Positions 22,005 through 31,228 of a stretch of DNA of 64,000 nucleotides are shown piece after piece. The position numbers and the translations under genes were made by a program. The stretch comes from Maylandia zebra. Its lineage: Eukaryota; Chordata; Actinopteri; Cichliformes; Cichlidae. Every line of letters starts with the position of its first letter. Position 1 is the first letter of the stretch. Where the stretch lies: the NCBI RefSeq assembly GCF_041146795.1, contig NC_135182.1, forward strand, positions 746,501-810,500. Reading direction: 5' to 3'. The notes below the pieces were generated by a model. It saw nothing but the letters and a program-made list of their open reading frames with translations, was not told the DNA's origin and did not search any database.

Positions 22005-23379
22005 CAGGGAGTGCAGAATTATTAGGCAAATGAGTATTTTGTCCACATCATCCTCTTCATGCATGTTGTCTTACTCCAAGCTGTATAGGCTCAAAAGCCT
22101 ACTACCAATTAAGCATATTAGGTGATGTGCATCTCTGTAATGAGAAGGGGTGTGGTCTAATGACATCAACACCCTATATCAGGTGTGCATAATTATTAGG
22201 CAACGTCCTTTCCTTTGGCAAAATGGGTCAAAAGAAGGACTTGACAGGCTCAGAAAAGTCAAAAATAGTGAGATATCTTGCAGAGGGATGCAGCAGTCTC
22301 AAAATTGCAAAGCTTCTGAAGCGTGATCATCAAACAATCAAGCGTTTCATTCAAAATAGTCAACAGGGTCGCAAGAAGCGTGTGGAAAAACCAAGGCGCA
22401 AAATAACTGCCCATGAACTGAGAAAAGTCAAGCGTGCAGCTGCCAAGATGCCACTTGCCACCAGTTTGGCCATATTTCAGAGCTGCAACATCACTGGAGT
22501 GCCCAAAAGCACAAGGTGTGCAATACTCAGAGACATGGCCAAGGTAAGAAAGGCTGAAAGACGACCACCACTGAACAAGACACACAAGCTGAAACGTCAA
22601 GACTGGGCCAAGAAATATCTCAAGACTGGTTTTTCTAAGGTTTTATGGACTGATGAAATGAGAGTGAGTCTTGATGGGCCAGATGGATGGGCCCGTGGCT
22701 GGATTGGTAAAGGGCAGAGAGCTCCAGTCCGACTCAGACGCCAGCAAGGTGGAGGTGGAGTACTGGTTTGGGCTGGTATCATCAAAGATGAGCTTGTGGG
22801 GCCTTTTCGGGTTGAGGATGGAGTCAAGCTCAACTCCCAGTCCTACTGCCAGTTTCTGGAAGACACCTTCTTCAAGCAGTGGTACAGGAAGAAGTCTGCA
22901 TCCTTCAAGAAAAACATGATTTTCATGCAGGACAATGCTCCATCACACGCGTCCAAGTACTCCACAGCGTGGCTGGCAAGAAAGGGTATAAAAGAAGAAA
23001 AACTAATGACATGGCCTCCTTGTTCACCTGATCTGAACCCCATTGAGAACCTGTGGTCCATCATCAAATGTGAGATTTACAAGGAGGGAAAACAGTACAC
23101 CTCTCTGAACAGTGTCTGGGAGGCTGTGGTTGCTGCTGCACGCAATGTTGATGGTGAACAGATCAAAACACTGACAGAACCCATGGATGGCAGGCTTTTG
23201 AGTGTCCTTGCAAAGAAAGGTGGCTATATTGGTCGCTGATTTGTTTTTGTTTTGTTTTTGAATGTCAGAAATGTATATTTGTGAATGTGGAGATGTTATA
23301 TTGGTGTCACTGGTAAAAATAAATAATTGAAATGGGTATATATTTGTTTTTTGTTAAGTTGCCTAATAATTATGCACAG
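22005..23379 (+). mobile_element. Tc1/mariner transposon, DD37E type, apparently intact
   Basis: A 1,375-bp element flanked by TA (22003-22004 and 23380-23381). The inverted ends share AATTATTAGGCAA: it reads gcagAATTATTAGGCAA at 22019-22031 and complementary TTGCCTAATAATTatgc at about 23360-23375. It carries one full transposase frame. The element lies about 100 bp beyond the L1 duplication. Its size, single ORF and DD37E spacing resemble the vertebrate TRT group, but the group name is from memory of family traits. Confidence 0.88.
22223..23239 (+). CDS. Tc1/mariner transposase (DD37E), intact
   Basis: 338 aa from ATG at 22223. The N-terminal part has two helix-turn-helix regions: one near residues 9-45 (LTGSEKSKIVRYLAEG, IAKLLKRDHQTIKRF) and one near 60-105. 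A basic linker GRKKRVEKPRRK lies between them. The catalytic triad is visible: Asp144 (LWTDEMRV), Asp237 (FMQDNAPSH) and Glu275 (PIENLW). There are exactly 37 residues between the second Asp and the Glu, so the class is DD37E and not the DD34E of classic Tc1. A glycine-rich loop (GGGGVLVWAG) sits between the first two. The protein would cut and paste the element at TA sites. No stop or frameshift is present. Confidence 0.92.
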   Translation: MGQKKDLTGSEKSKIVRYLAEGCSSLKIAKLLKRDHQTIKRFIQNSQQGRKKRVEKPRRKITAHELRKVKRAAAKMPLATSLAIFQSCNITGVPKSTRCAILRDMAKVRKAERRPPLNKTHKLKRQDWAKKYLKTGFSKVLWTDEMRVSLDGPDGWARGWIGKGQRAPVRLRRQQGGGGVLVWAGIIKDELVGPFRVEDGVKLNSQSYCQFLEDTFFKQWYRKKSASFKKNMIFMQDNAPSHASKYSTAWLARKGIKEEKLMTWPPCSPDLNPIENLWSIIKCEIYKEGKQYTSLNSVWEAVVAAARNVDGEQIKTLTEPMDGRLLSVLAKKGGYIGR

Positions 23380-23539
23380 TAATAGTGACCTGCACACACA
23401 GATATCCCCCTAAAATAGCTCAAACTAAAAACAAACTAAAAACTACTTCCAAAAACATTCAGCTTTGATATTAATGAGTTTTTTGGGTTCATTGAGAACA
23501 TGGTTGTTGTTCAATAATAAAATTATTCCTCAAAAATTG

Positions 23540-23640
23540 CCTGATTGAACATCAGCTAGATCCAATGCAATTTGCATATAGACCCAATAGAGGAGTGGAG
23601 GAGGTGCTTTTGACTCTACTAAATTTGATTTAATAACGCT
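23540..23640 (+). pseudogene. CR1-group LINE RT fragment, left half
   Basis: The + strand reads LDPMQFAYRPNRGVEEVL then LTLLNLI, the RT segment just before the [F/Y]-x-DFSSAFN motif in Rex1/CR1-type elements. The next expected RT segment appears 5.4 kb away at about 29060. The two pieces look like halves of one copy split by later insertions. No catalytic motif is included. Confidence 0.6.
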
Positions 23641-23989
23641 CTATATTAACAGTTACACACTATATAAAACAACTTTATAGAATAATATTTGTTCGCAGAT
23701 GTTGGCAGTAGAGCAGAATATGGCCAAAAATATTTATCACGATATATATTTGAAAATTTGCGATAACGATATAACCGACGACATAATTGATACGAGACAA
23801 AATACAACTCCACAACATTACTAGCGCAAAAAGACAACCTTCCATTTATTTTCACTTAAACAAGAAGCTGGTTTTTATGTACATTAAAGCTTTATAAAAA
23901 TGTAACAGTGCAAATGCAAATTCCTTGCTGAAAGTTTAACCAAAAGGCATTTCCAGTAGAAATGGGCTGACATATCCTGAGCATAACCA

Positions 23990-24499
23990 TGTATAATATC
24001 CACTGAAGTTAAAAAGATGCCTCTGCTTCAGCCTCGTCTGGTCCAGCCTCAGCTTCCGTCTCACCTGGTGCTGCGAAGGCCACGCAGCCTTCAGGTCCCC
24101 AACTGCCGCCTCAACATCGTCAGTCATCTGCCAGGCCGCATGTTGGGCATCTTCGCCACCATGGCCGGCCTCCGGAACTACTTTCACGCCACTGCCTACT
24201 GCGTGGCCGGCCTCCGGACCTGCCCCACTGCCGCTGCCTGTCACACGGTCGGCCCCCGGAACTGAACTGTTTTGGCCTCCGGCGCTGTCGACCTCCGGGT
24301 CGGCCCCCTGAACTTGTCATTCTGGGCCTTTTTGGACTATGTCCCTCCGTCCTGGACCCCCGCCGCCCGCCCTGGTTGGGTCGTTTTCTGTTTTTAGGGG
24401 GTTTTTTTGGGGGGGGGGGGGTTGAGCAGTTTTTGTGTTTCTGTTGGGCTGTCTGGAGCCAGCCCTTGAGGGGGGGGGGGGGGGGGGGGGGGGGGGTAC
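23990..24499 (+). pseudogene. LTR-retrotransposon polyprotein C-terminus with GRPPE repeats
   Basis: In the + frame around 24156-24330 the sequence reads repeated Gly-Arg-Pro-Pro-[Glu/Asp]-Leu units (HGRPPELL, RGRPPDLP, HGRPPELN, GRPPELV). Similar tails are found at the end of some fish Gypsy-like polyproteins. It is followed by two runs of G (24409-24421 and 24470-24496) and then directly by an LTR beginning TGTCATGG. It is 5' truncated. No protease, RT or integrase is readable here. Confidence 0.5.
24470..24496 (+). repeat. 27-base poly(G) run before the LTR
   Basis: An uninterrupted G run ends four bases before the LTR start at 24500. Its position fits a polypurine tract used to prime plus-strand synthesis, probably expanded by slippage. 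It could also fold as a G-quadruplex. Confidence 0.6.
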
Positions 24500-25757
24500 T
24501 GTCATGGTCCTGAGTCTGAGGACTCAGTGTTTTGGGTTTCCTTATGCTTTTGTTCATTCAGAGTATGTATTCTGTGATTTTGCCATTTGTTAGGTTTCTG
24601 TTCTTTGCCTGCCTGCTCCCACTTCTCTGTGTTCCCTCTGTCTGTCCATGGTGTTATTGTGTCTGCTCATGAGTCTGCCTGTCAAGTTCAGTGTCCTGTC
24701 TGGTTCTCTGTGTCTGTTAGTTTCCTGTTTTATTCTGAAAGTTCATGTCTCATGTCAGTGTGTTCAGTTTTACCTCTCCCCTGTCTCGTTAGCCTAATTG
24801 CTCCCAGCTGTGTCTCCCGCCTGTGGCCCATTCCCTGATTACTCCCCGTGTATTTAAGCCCTGTGTTTTCCTGTGCTCTCTGTCGTGTCGTCTGTTTAAT
24901 TCCATGTCAGTCTGTGTTATGACATGCATAGGTTCTTTCTCTTCAGCACCCTCTGCTGGTCATAATGGGAATACTCACCAGCTTTTATTTTGGTGGGGCT
25001 TTTCTGTGTTCCTGTGGGTAGAGGAAACGGGAAGCTGGTCGCTTGTTAGCCTGCAGAATATGTTGTTGCTCTTTAAAACGTTTCTGCCTTGGAGAGTTAT
25101 TGCTTGTGAGTATTAATGTACAACATGTTTACAAGTTTATTTGGTGCATTTATATTACATAGATTTGTTTAGAAACCAGTTATTTCATGTGCTATGTTTA
25201 TCTTTGAGGAAGCTAAACTCGCTAAGTTGTATTGTGATCAATACTGAGTCGCTGTTGATTACACATACTATATAACAGTATAGTTCATATCCTAGAAGTG
25301 TGTGTAAAAAGGAAAAGACATCTTGTGACATTTACTTTGTGTTTGTTTTTAGTTTTACGGGAAGAAAAGGATGTCAATCATTGAACTACTGACGAAGTAA
25401 AAAGCCTTAAACTTACTTCCGCCTCCAATGTTCATTGAAACCGTTAGCTGTCTGTCAAGTTGGGCAAAGGGACGCACAATAAGGACAGAACAGTCTGCAT
25501 TATTCTATGTTACTCGGTACTCATTCTGCGTCTCTCTGCCATCTCTCTTTGTGCATTTTGCTCCTCCTCCTCCCGTGCGTGTTTGGTTTAAGTTTTGTTC
25601 GTTAGTTTTCCCAGTTTAGGTTTGTTTACTCCCCGCTCTGCTCTTCCTGTTTTGTCACCTTCTCACCACTGTAAATAAACACTCACTCGCACCCCAGCCA
25701 GTACCTGCATTTTGGATCCTTTTTTCACACACCACACAACTGCCCCCAGCCGTGACA
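24500..25757 (+). mobile_element. 3' LTR, family 1, split by another LTR
   Basis: Starts TGTCATGGTCCTG and ends CCGTGACA. Removing the nested insertion (24915-25492 plus one 5-bp duplication) leaves 675 bp, matching the 655 and 689 bp of the two solo copies near 2719 and 3763. TATA-like gtatttaag lies near 24850 and aataaa near 25674. It is preceded by polyprotein and purine tract, so this is a true 3' LTR and not a solo one. Confidence 0.75.
24915..25492. mobile_element. Solo LTR-like insertion nested in the family 1 LTR (578 bp)
   Basis: Begins TGTTATGACA and ends GGACAGAACA, giving TGTT...AACA termini. It is flanked by a perfect 5-bp duplication gtctg (24910-24914 and 25493-25497). It has no reading frame of note. 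The ends and duplication length fit a solo LTR of a second family. A short DNA transposon with 5-bp duplication is the alternative. Confidence 0.6.
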
Positions 25758-26340
25758 AAAGAGGTGCTTTGCAACATTAAACTGCAGTGTGCAGTACGTA
25801 TTTTTCGGACCATAAGGTGCACAGGATTATAAGGCACATTAAGCGAAACAAAGCAGTCAGATAAATCAAACTTTATTCAACTCATTCTTCTTGCTTCCTC
25901 CACTTCTGTACCATTGATTCATTAATGAATGAATTCTGCTCTATTCCCATGTTGTTGCAGTATATTAATGACTAACCTCGTACTGTGGATGGATTATCTC
26001 AGTTGTTCTCCTGACTGAAGTTTGGTCCGTTTACAGCATCCTGCCATGCGATTGCATTTGTCTCTAACTATCAGGAACTTTAACGTTAACTTTTGTGAGT
26101 GGAAAAGTGTTAGTGTTCGTCCTCCAGCTTCACTGTTTATGTTATGCTAACATAGCTGTGTCGCTAGCGATCAGGTAGCACATCATTATATACCAGCTAG
26201 CCCAACTTCAGTAACCCTAAACGTCACTGCTGTTTAGTTTCCTGTCTTCATTTATGTTGGAAGTGATAGCAGAGCTGTACGTTTGAATTTTTCCAGAAAT
26301 CTCTCACTCAGAACATGCAATATCATGCTTAGGTAACTAG
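25758..26340. repeat. Dispersed repeat block
   Basis: Contains a segment with gtatttttcggaccataagg near 25797-25817, a motif common in fish repeat ends. A block at about 25957-26110 (agtatattaatgactaacctc ... gtccgtttacagcatcctgcc) recurs in the same orientation at 29491-29640. No gene is present. Confidence 0.5.
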
Positions 26341-27567
26341 TGTGGCGAGACGAGGTTGGGATATAAAGTAAATACTCTTCAGTTTTAAAGAACGACAACG
26401 CCACCCTGGGAATTTCACCCAGAGAATACTGGAAATAACACTAAATCACCAAAAAGGCACTTAGGTTCGCTATACTCAATCCAGAGACGAGGTTCAATAA
26501 TAAACAAATTGACAATTTATTGGTAATTATTTAAAACACCGAATAAAAGCATAATCATAAATATTCAAGTACAAATATGCTTAAAAAGGTATTCAGAGCT
26601 GAGGCTTACCAGTGGAGGGGCAGGGATGCCACACACAACTAAAGAAAGAAAACACACCAAAACACAAGTGCAACACACTATCACACACACTCACACTAAT
26701 AAACTAGACAAGGCAGGTGTGTACACTCAAGGGATCCCACCACCAAGGCACCCTAGTCTCCTCCACGTCGGCACTCCGCATCTGAATAAAAGAAACAAAG
26801 AAAATTTTAATATATTACAACAAACTAATGTGTAGCACCAGGGGATAACCCAACTGCAGGACCACACTGGTGATCTACAGCTAGAGAAAGGGCCTCCCAC
26901 CAGTGGTGTAACAGAAAATCCAAACTACAAATCAAAAAGCAATAAAACAACATACAATCTGAATAAAACTCTAAAATCTGGAGCAAACGGAATCGCCGTA
27001 CTGCTCCAACTTGCCGTCCACACGACGAAAAGTTAACAGTCAATCAATATGCACGCCAGCTGACTCAGATAACCGGCATGCATATGGCCGTTGTCCACGC
27101 CGACGTCCACTGTAAAAGCTGACAGCAGCAGGGAGAGAATTCTCACAACGGGAACAGACGGTAAAAGCACAGCAAGGCAAAACAGCAGCACTTCAGTTCG
27201 CGTAGCTTGGCACAAAACTAAGGCCCACACTTCCTGCGAAACATAATAAATAATTACTATAAAAGAACAATAGAAGGCAGAGAGCGTAACAAAAGTTGAT
27301 TATGTACCAAGTAAGCCGTGTCATAGAACGTAAGCAGAATAGCTCAGAGGAGGCTATTCTGCTATAGCTACGACCAGCCGCGATGGAGGCTTCAGAAGAA
27401 TAACCCGCAAATGATCTCCACCACACCGAGGGGAAGTCAGGTGACCAAAAAGGAGATCACAGGCAAGCGACGCAGAGACACTCAAATGGCCACTATTTAT
27501 ACCAGCGCCCCCTAATGGGCCAGGCTGAAAGTGGGTTGGACCGAAGGATAACATTCATCCTGCCACA
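26341..27567 (-). mobile_element. Solo LTR, family 3 (1,227 bp)
   Basis: Ends TGTGGCGAG and ...CCTGCCACA, giving TGTGGC/GCCACA inverted tips. It is flanked by a 4-bp duplication ctag (26337-26340 and 27568-27571). Read on the - strand it has a TATA box (ggTATAAATAgt near 27500) about 70 bases in and aataaa signals toward the other end (near 26520). These place its promoter and poly(A) site in LTR order. No coding frame was found. Confidence 0.6.
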
Positions 27568-27571
27568 CTAG

Positions 27572-28020
27572 CAAAACTAGCGAGCTAACTTCCGCTAGCT
27601 TCCTGCTAACTTCTAACTCCGTTAAATGTAATAAATTTTGTTTTCATGGATGCCTGGAAGTTAAACTTCATAGTTTCACCTGGTTAAGCAGCAATGCTGA
27701 TCATTTTATTAAAGATGAAATAATTTAGACAGTTTCTCAGTGATGCTGCAGTGTTCGTTTGACCTGAAGAATTCGGAGTTTAGGACCCAGATTACTCCCA
27801 GATTTAAGAGCATCTTAGTCCGACAAATACGATAATAACGACGGCCGCTTGCATGTTCTGCAAAAAAATGTGCTTTGTCATGTATCTGACTGACAAACAC
27901 CAAACCAGTTCCACATCACTGAAGTTGCACCATTTTTACAAACCAATTCTGGTTCATCTGTTTCACTCAACAATCGGCCATGTGCGTATGAAAACAAAGG
28001 CACTGCGCATGCGGGTTTTA
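27572..28020. other. Right interior of the hAT-like element
   Basis: No gene is recognised. Short + frames near 27853-27970 show no domain. The sequence is flanked by the family 3 LTR on the left and the hAT-like right end. Confidence 0.3.
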
Positions 28021-28179
28021 TTCATATTCTATCGCGATATTTCATTTTCCTATCATTGCCTAACATTATATTGGTATTACCGTGAACGGTATAATATGGC
28101 CCAGCCCTAGTTGGCAACTATCAGCGAATAGTTATCAGCTATTTTGAAACAAAAAAAGACTTTTTATCCATAACAAAAA

Positions 28180-29048
28180 CTCCATAACAGCAAATGAACT
28201 GTGAAGCAGAAAATACAAATGCTATTTATAGTCTCCACACAACAATGATAAGAAAAATAAACTGTGCCAATATGGCATGTTTGGTATTACAGGGATACAC
28301 ATGTTAATGTGATCTCTGGTCTCCCACTCAGAGACACAGGTCTCCGAGTATCCAGCATTCAGACGGCTACCTGAGGACACTCATGTGAGAGAAAATCTGC
28401 TCACACAGACATGTAGAGCCAAGTACTGTCAATAAGACCTCTGTATTGTTCTGAAGACAGTTAAACTAGTCAGGTAGTGATGTCCAGCAGGTGAAAATGC
28501 AAGCTCCATGAACATGCACAGCTATGGATTCCAGCTGCGTTCGTAGTTCTCCAACCCCACAGAGTCGAACTTTCCAGTTCGATCAGCTGCATTTCGATGT
28601 CCTCTGTGTCCAGATGGTGAGACAAATCCAGCTGCTCATTAAAGCTTTCTGGTTTGATCAGTCTTGAGTCTACAGATGTATCCGTGTATTTCCGTGGTGC
28701 TGATGCTGCGCTGAGCGGACAGCTCCTGAAGCATTTGAAGTGTCGCAATGTGGAAATTTCAGTATCGCTTGAAAACAATGCCAGCTAGCGCAACGTCCCT
28801 CTGGGCTAAGGTAGGGTAGGCTAAGTTGTTTTTAGCCAATTACAAGCTGAATGTGGTTGTTGGGGTTGTTAGCTAAGATACCATCATTAAGAAGTGGCAC
28901 AACTAATGTGTCTATGCGAGCTAATTTGCGATGTGCACCTCATTTATTGGTTAATGCACATTTTCAGATTAATTCACTGCGTGTTGTGCCATCAGTTAAC
29001 CCTTCGCATGCCAGCTATGGCATGCATGCCCAGGGTTGCAGACCCCTG
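28180..29048 (-). pseudogene. hAT (ZBED5/GTF2IRD2-like) transposase remnant
   Basis: On the - strand, 28778-28470 includes HLDTEDIEMQLIELESS, similar to the segment just before the dimerisation region in ZBED5/GTF2IRD2-type hAT proteins. Further on (about 28440-28320) readable pieces such as LALHVCVSRFSLT and VSSGSRLNAG sit where the hAT C-terminal dimerisation motif is expected. Stops interrupt them. On the right the element ends ggttgcagacccctg at 29048, a typical hAT tip (CAGGGGTC on the other strand). The left tip was not found. Only a decayed 3' part remains. Confidence 0.45.
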
Positions 29049-29054
29049 ATGTAG

Positions 29055-29330
29055 AGAGTAAAGGGACTTTTGCAAGACTTCTTTTCATCAATTTTTCTTC
29101 TGCTTTTAATGCAATACAGCCCCATATTTTAATTAAAATACTTTTAGAACAGTTTGAAATCAAGAAAAAGCTGGTGGGCTGGATTCTAGATTAAATGGGG
29201 TTCTGTCTGAGTGTTCTCCTCCACAGGTTCTCCTCAAGGGTGTGTCTTATCGCCCTTATTATTCATTCTTTATCCAGTCTTTAAGTGATGACGTGATAAA
29301 TCCTGCTTCTGGGCCCAAAGTAGTCAGCAT
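29055..29330 (+). pseudogene. CR1-group LINE RT fragment, right half
   Basis: Pieces FINFSSAFNAIQPHILIKIL (29080-29140), then LVGWILD and a frame-broken [10 protein letters not shown]-like segment (29225-29260), follow on in order from the RT fragment at 23540-23640. The DFSSAFN motif is altered to NFSSAFN. It is dead, and is probably the other half of the same insertion. Confidence 0.6.
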
Positions 29331-29490
29331 AGGCTGTTGCATGTGTTTTTAACATGTTTTAATGCTTTGTATCTTGTTCTATTTAATTTCAACAAGCCCC
29401 TAAAAACAGTCAGTGATCACTGTCGGCTTCTCTTGGTTTTCATTACCTCTAATCATTGTAAAGCTCAGTTTTTAAACCCTTACAGCCCAT

Positions 29491-29640
29491 ACAGCAGTAT
29501 ATTAATGACTAACCTCGTATTGTGGATGGATTTTCTCGGTTGTTCTCCTGACTGACGTTTGGTCCGTTTACAGCATCCTGCCATGAGATTCCATTTGCCC
29601 CTATCCATTGAAAACTCTCACATTAACTTTTATTGAGTGG
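29491..29640 (+). repeat. Second copy of a 150-bp dispersed repeat
   Basis: Matches 25957-26110 in the same orientation over the stretch from agtatattaatgactaacct to ttttgagtgg-like sequence, with scattered differences. It could be part of one transposon family or a segmental duplication made during nesting. Confidence 0.6.
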
Positions 29641-31228
29641 AAAAAAGTCCTCCACCAGCCTGTCCAAAAATTCACATCCCAGGGCTTTTTTCTGGCATCC
29701 CAGACGTTCAGGCTGTCGACAGACAGCAACGAGACTGCTCATTACATGCAAAGGCTACATCCTAATATGAAAAATTATTTTTATCAGCGCACATACAAGC
29801 AATGGCCATGTGACTTTGCACAAATTACAGTTTTCAAAGAATCAACTCTGACAGAAACATCAAGACTCTTCGTAGTGTGACAGGTGAGACCTGAGTCTGG
29901 GAACCGGCCCTCGTATATAGGGCTGGGTTTTCCCCTTTCATATGCACAGGTGCAGGTAATTAGTTGATCTTTTGTGTGAATCTGGAGCTGTGTGAATGCC
30001 TGGTCTAAGCCGTACGATTTGGCCTTTTAACTTTTCTAAGACAGCTTAATGTGGGTGGCATAGCCTTCTATTGGAGATGTGGATCACAGAAAACGTTCTG
30101 CTCAAGTTTTGGTAAAGTTTTCTTTGCAAGCTCCTTTGGTCTCAATGTTGAAAGTTATTTTTACCCCTTTAGGAAAAAAGACTGTTTCATGCCTGTAGGG
30201 AAACTTGTAGTGGACTCTGCCCACTCTTGCCAATACTTATTAAGATGTGACCCTAACCTAGAGACAGATGGCCAAGCTTCTACTGCTGGGGTGGATTTCT
30301 GACTGACTGGGCTGAGGTCCTTAAACGCCTATGGCCATTGTAATTTGTTTTAAAACTGGTTTAACTTGACAGCAAAGAGCTGAGGACTGTTCTTATTTTT
30401 GTGGTTGCTTATTTTGTTTATTTATTGCTATTTTATTGTATTAGAAAGCACCAATTAATGCATTGATTGTGTTTTAGAGTGATTTAATCACTTCTTATCA
30501 TTGCAGACAGTGAACGCACTGCATGGAAATTTAGATTTTTCTCATTGCTTTTTGCATGTACCATGGTGAGCTTGAGTGGTGATGGGCATTGAACGCACAG
30601 TGATCTACACTTGAATCTAAACGAGCAAAAATATACACAAGAAAATTGTCCAATGTGACACATGGTGTTGGGCATTAATATATTCCCTGCAGTGCTTATC
30701 CTGTCTTCTTCATGCTATCATAAAATTTTCTAGTTTTTAATGTATCTAATAAAGTAGATCTTTGTTTATTGTTTATTAAATTGTAAATTGTTTGATTGGT
30801 GCTACTGTATAGAAATATTTTGTATTAGCATTAAGCCTTGTGAACTGACTCAGTTCCTATTACAACAGCACCTCCCACAGGTCACACTAGAGTATAACAG
30901 TTATAGTCAGGGAGGGGACCAGAGTAATGTCTCGGAACTAAAGAAATACCAAGTGGAAATGGACACAAGCAAAAGGAGAGCATGCAAACTCTCTCAGAGG
31001 ACCTGTATTTAAGTGTCATTGAAGAGATACGAACCAGGAACACTGTCGCTGTGAAGCAGCGTGCCAGGGTTCCTGGGTGTTCTCCCACTGTTTTCAGTTG
31101 TTTCATGTTCCTCAAAAGAGGAGGGACTTTAATCATCAAGTGAGAAAGAATCTTAGAAGAGGGACAACGTTATAACATTTGAGTTTGTTAGAAAGGTGTC
31201 AGGGGCTCATAAGCACTTCTAACTGATG
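29641..31228. other. Unassigned region upstream of TAAR B
   Basis: No gene, terminal repeat or transposase motif is recognised. Frames at 29608-29880, 30051-30302 and 30788-31012 show no known domain and no neighbouring copies. The last few hundred bases should include the promoter of TAAR B. Confidence 0.3.

Larger units (their letters stand above)
23700..28110. mobile_element. hAT-like element remains, holding several other insertions
   Basis: The left end near 23715-23790 (atatggccaaaaatatttat and gcgataacgatata) and the right end at 28020-28110 (atcgcgatattt, accgtgaacggtataatatg, gcccagcccta) resemble paired ends of a fish hAT family whose tips begin TAGGGCTGGGC. The left tip is degraded (agagcagaatatgg). 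No transposase is readable inside. The interior is filled by an LTR-retrotransposon 3' end (about 23990-25757) and a solo LTR (26341-27567). The pairing of the two ends is an inference from their palindromic gcgataac/atcgcgat character. Confidence 0.35.

Noticed and set aside
24120-24557. - strand Pro/Arg-rich frame
   Set aside because: Antisense of the GRPPE repeat and G runs. The + strand explains the pattern.
30051-30302. 83-aa + frame upstream of TAAR B
   Set aside because: Not recognised, with no supporting splice or repeat evidence. Left as unassigned DNA.
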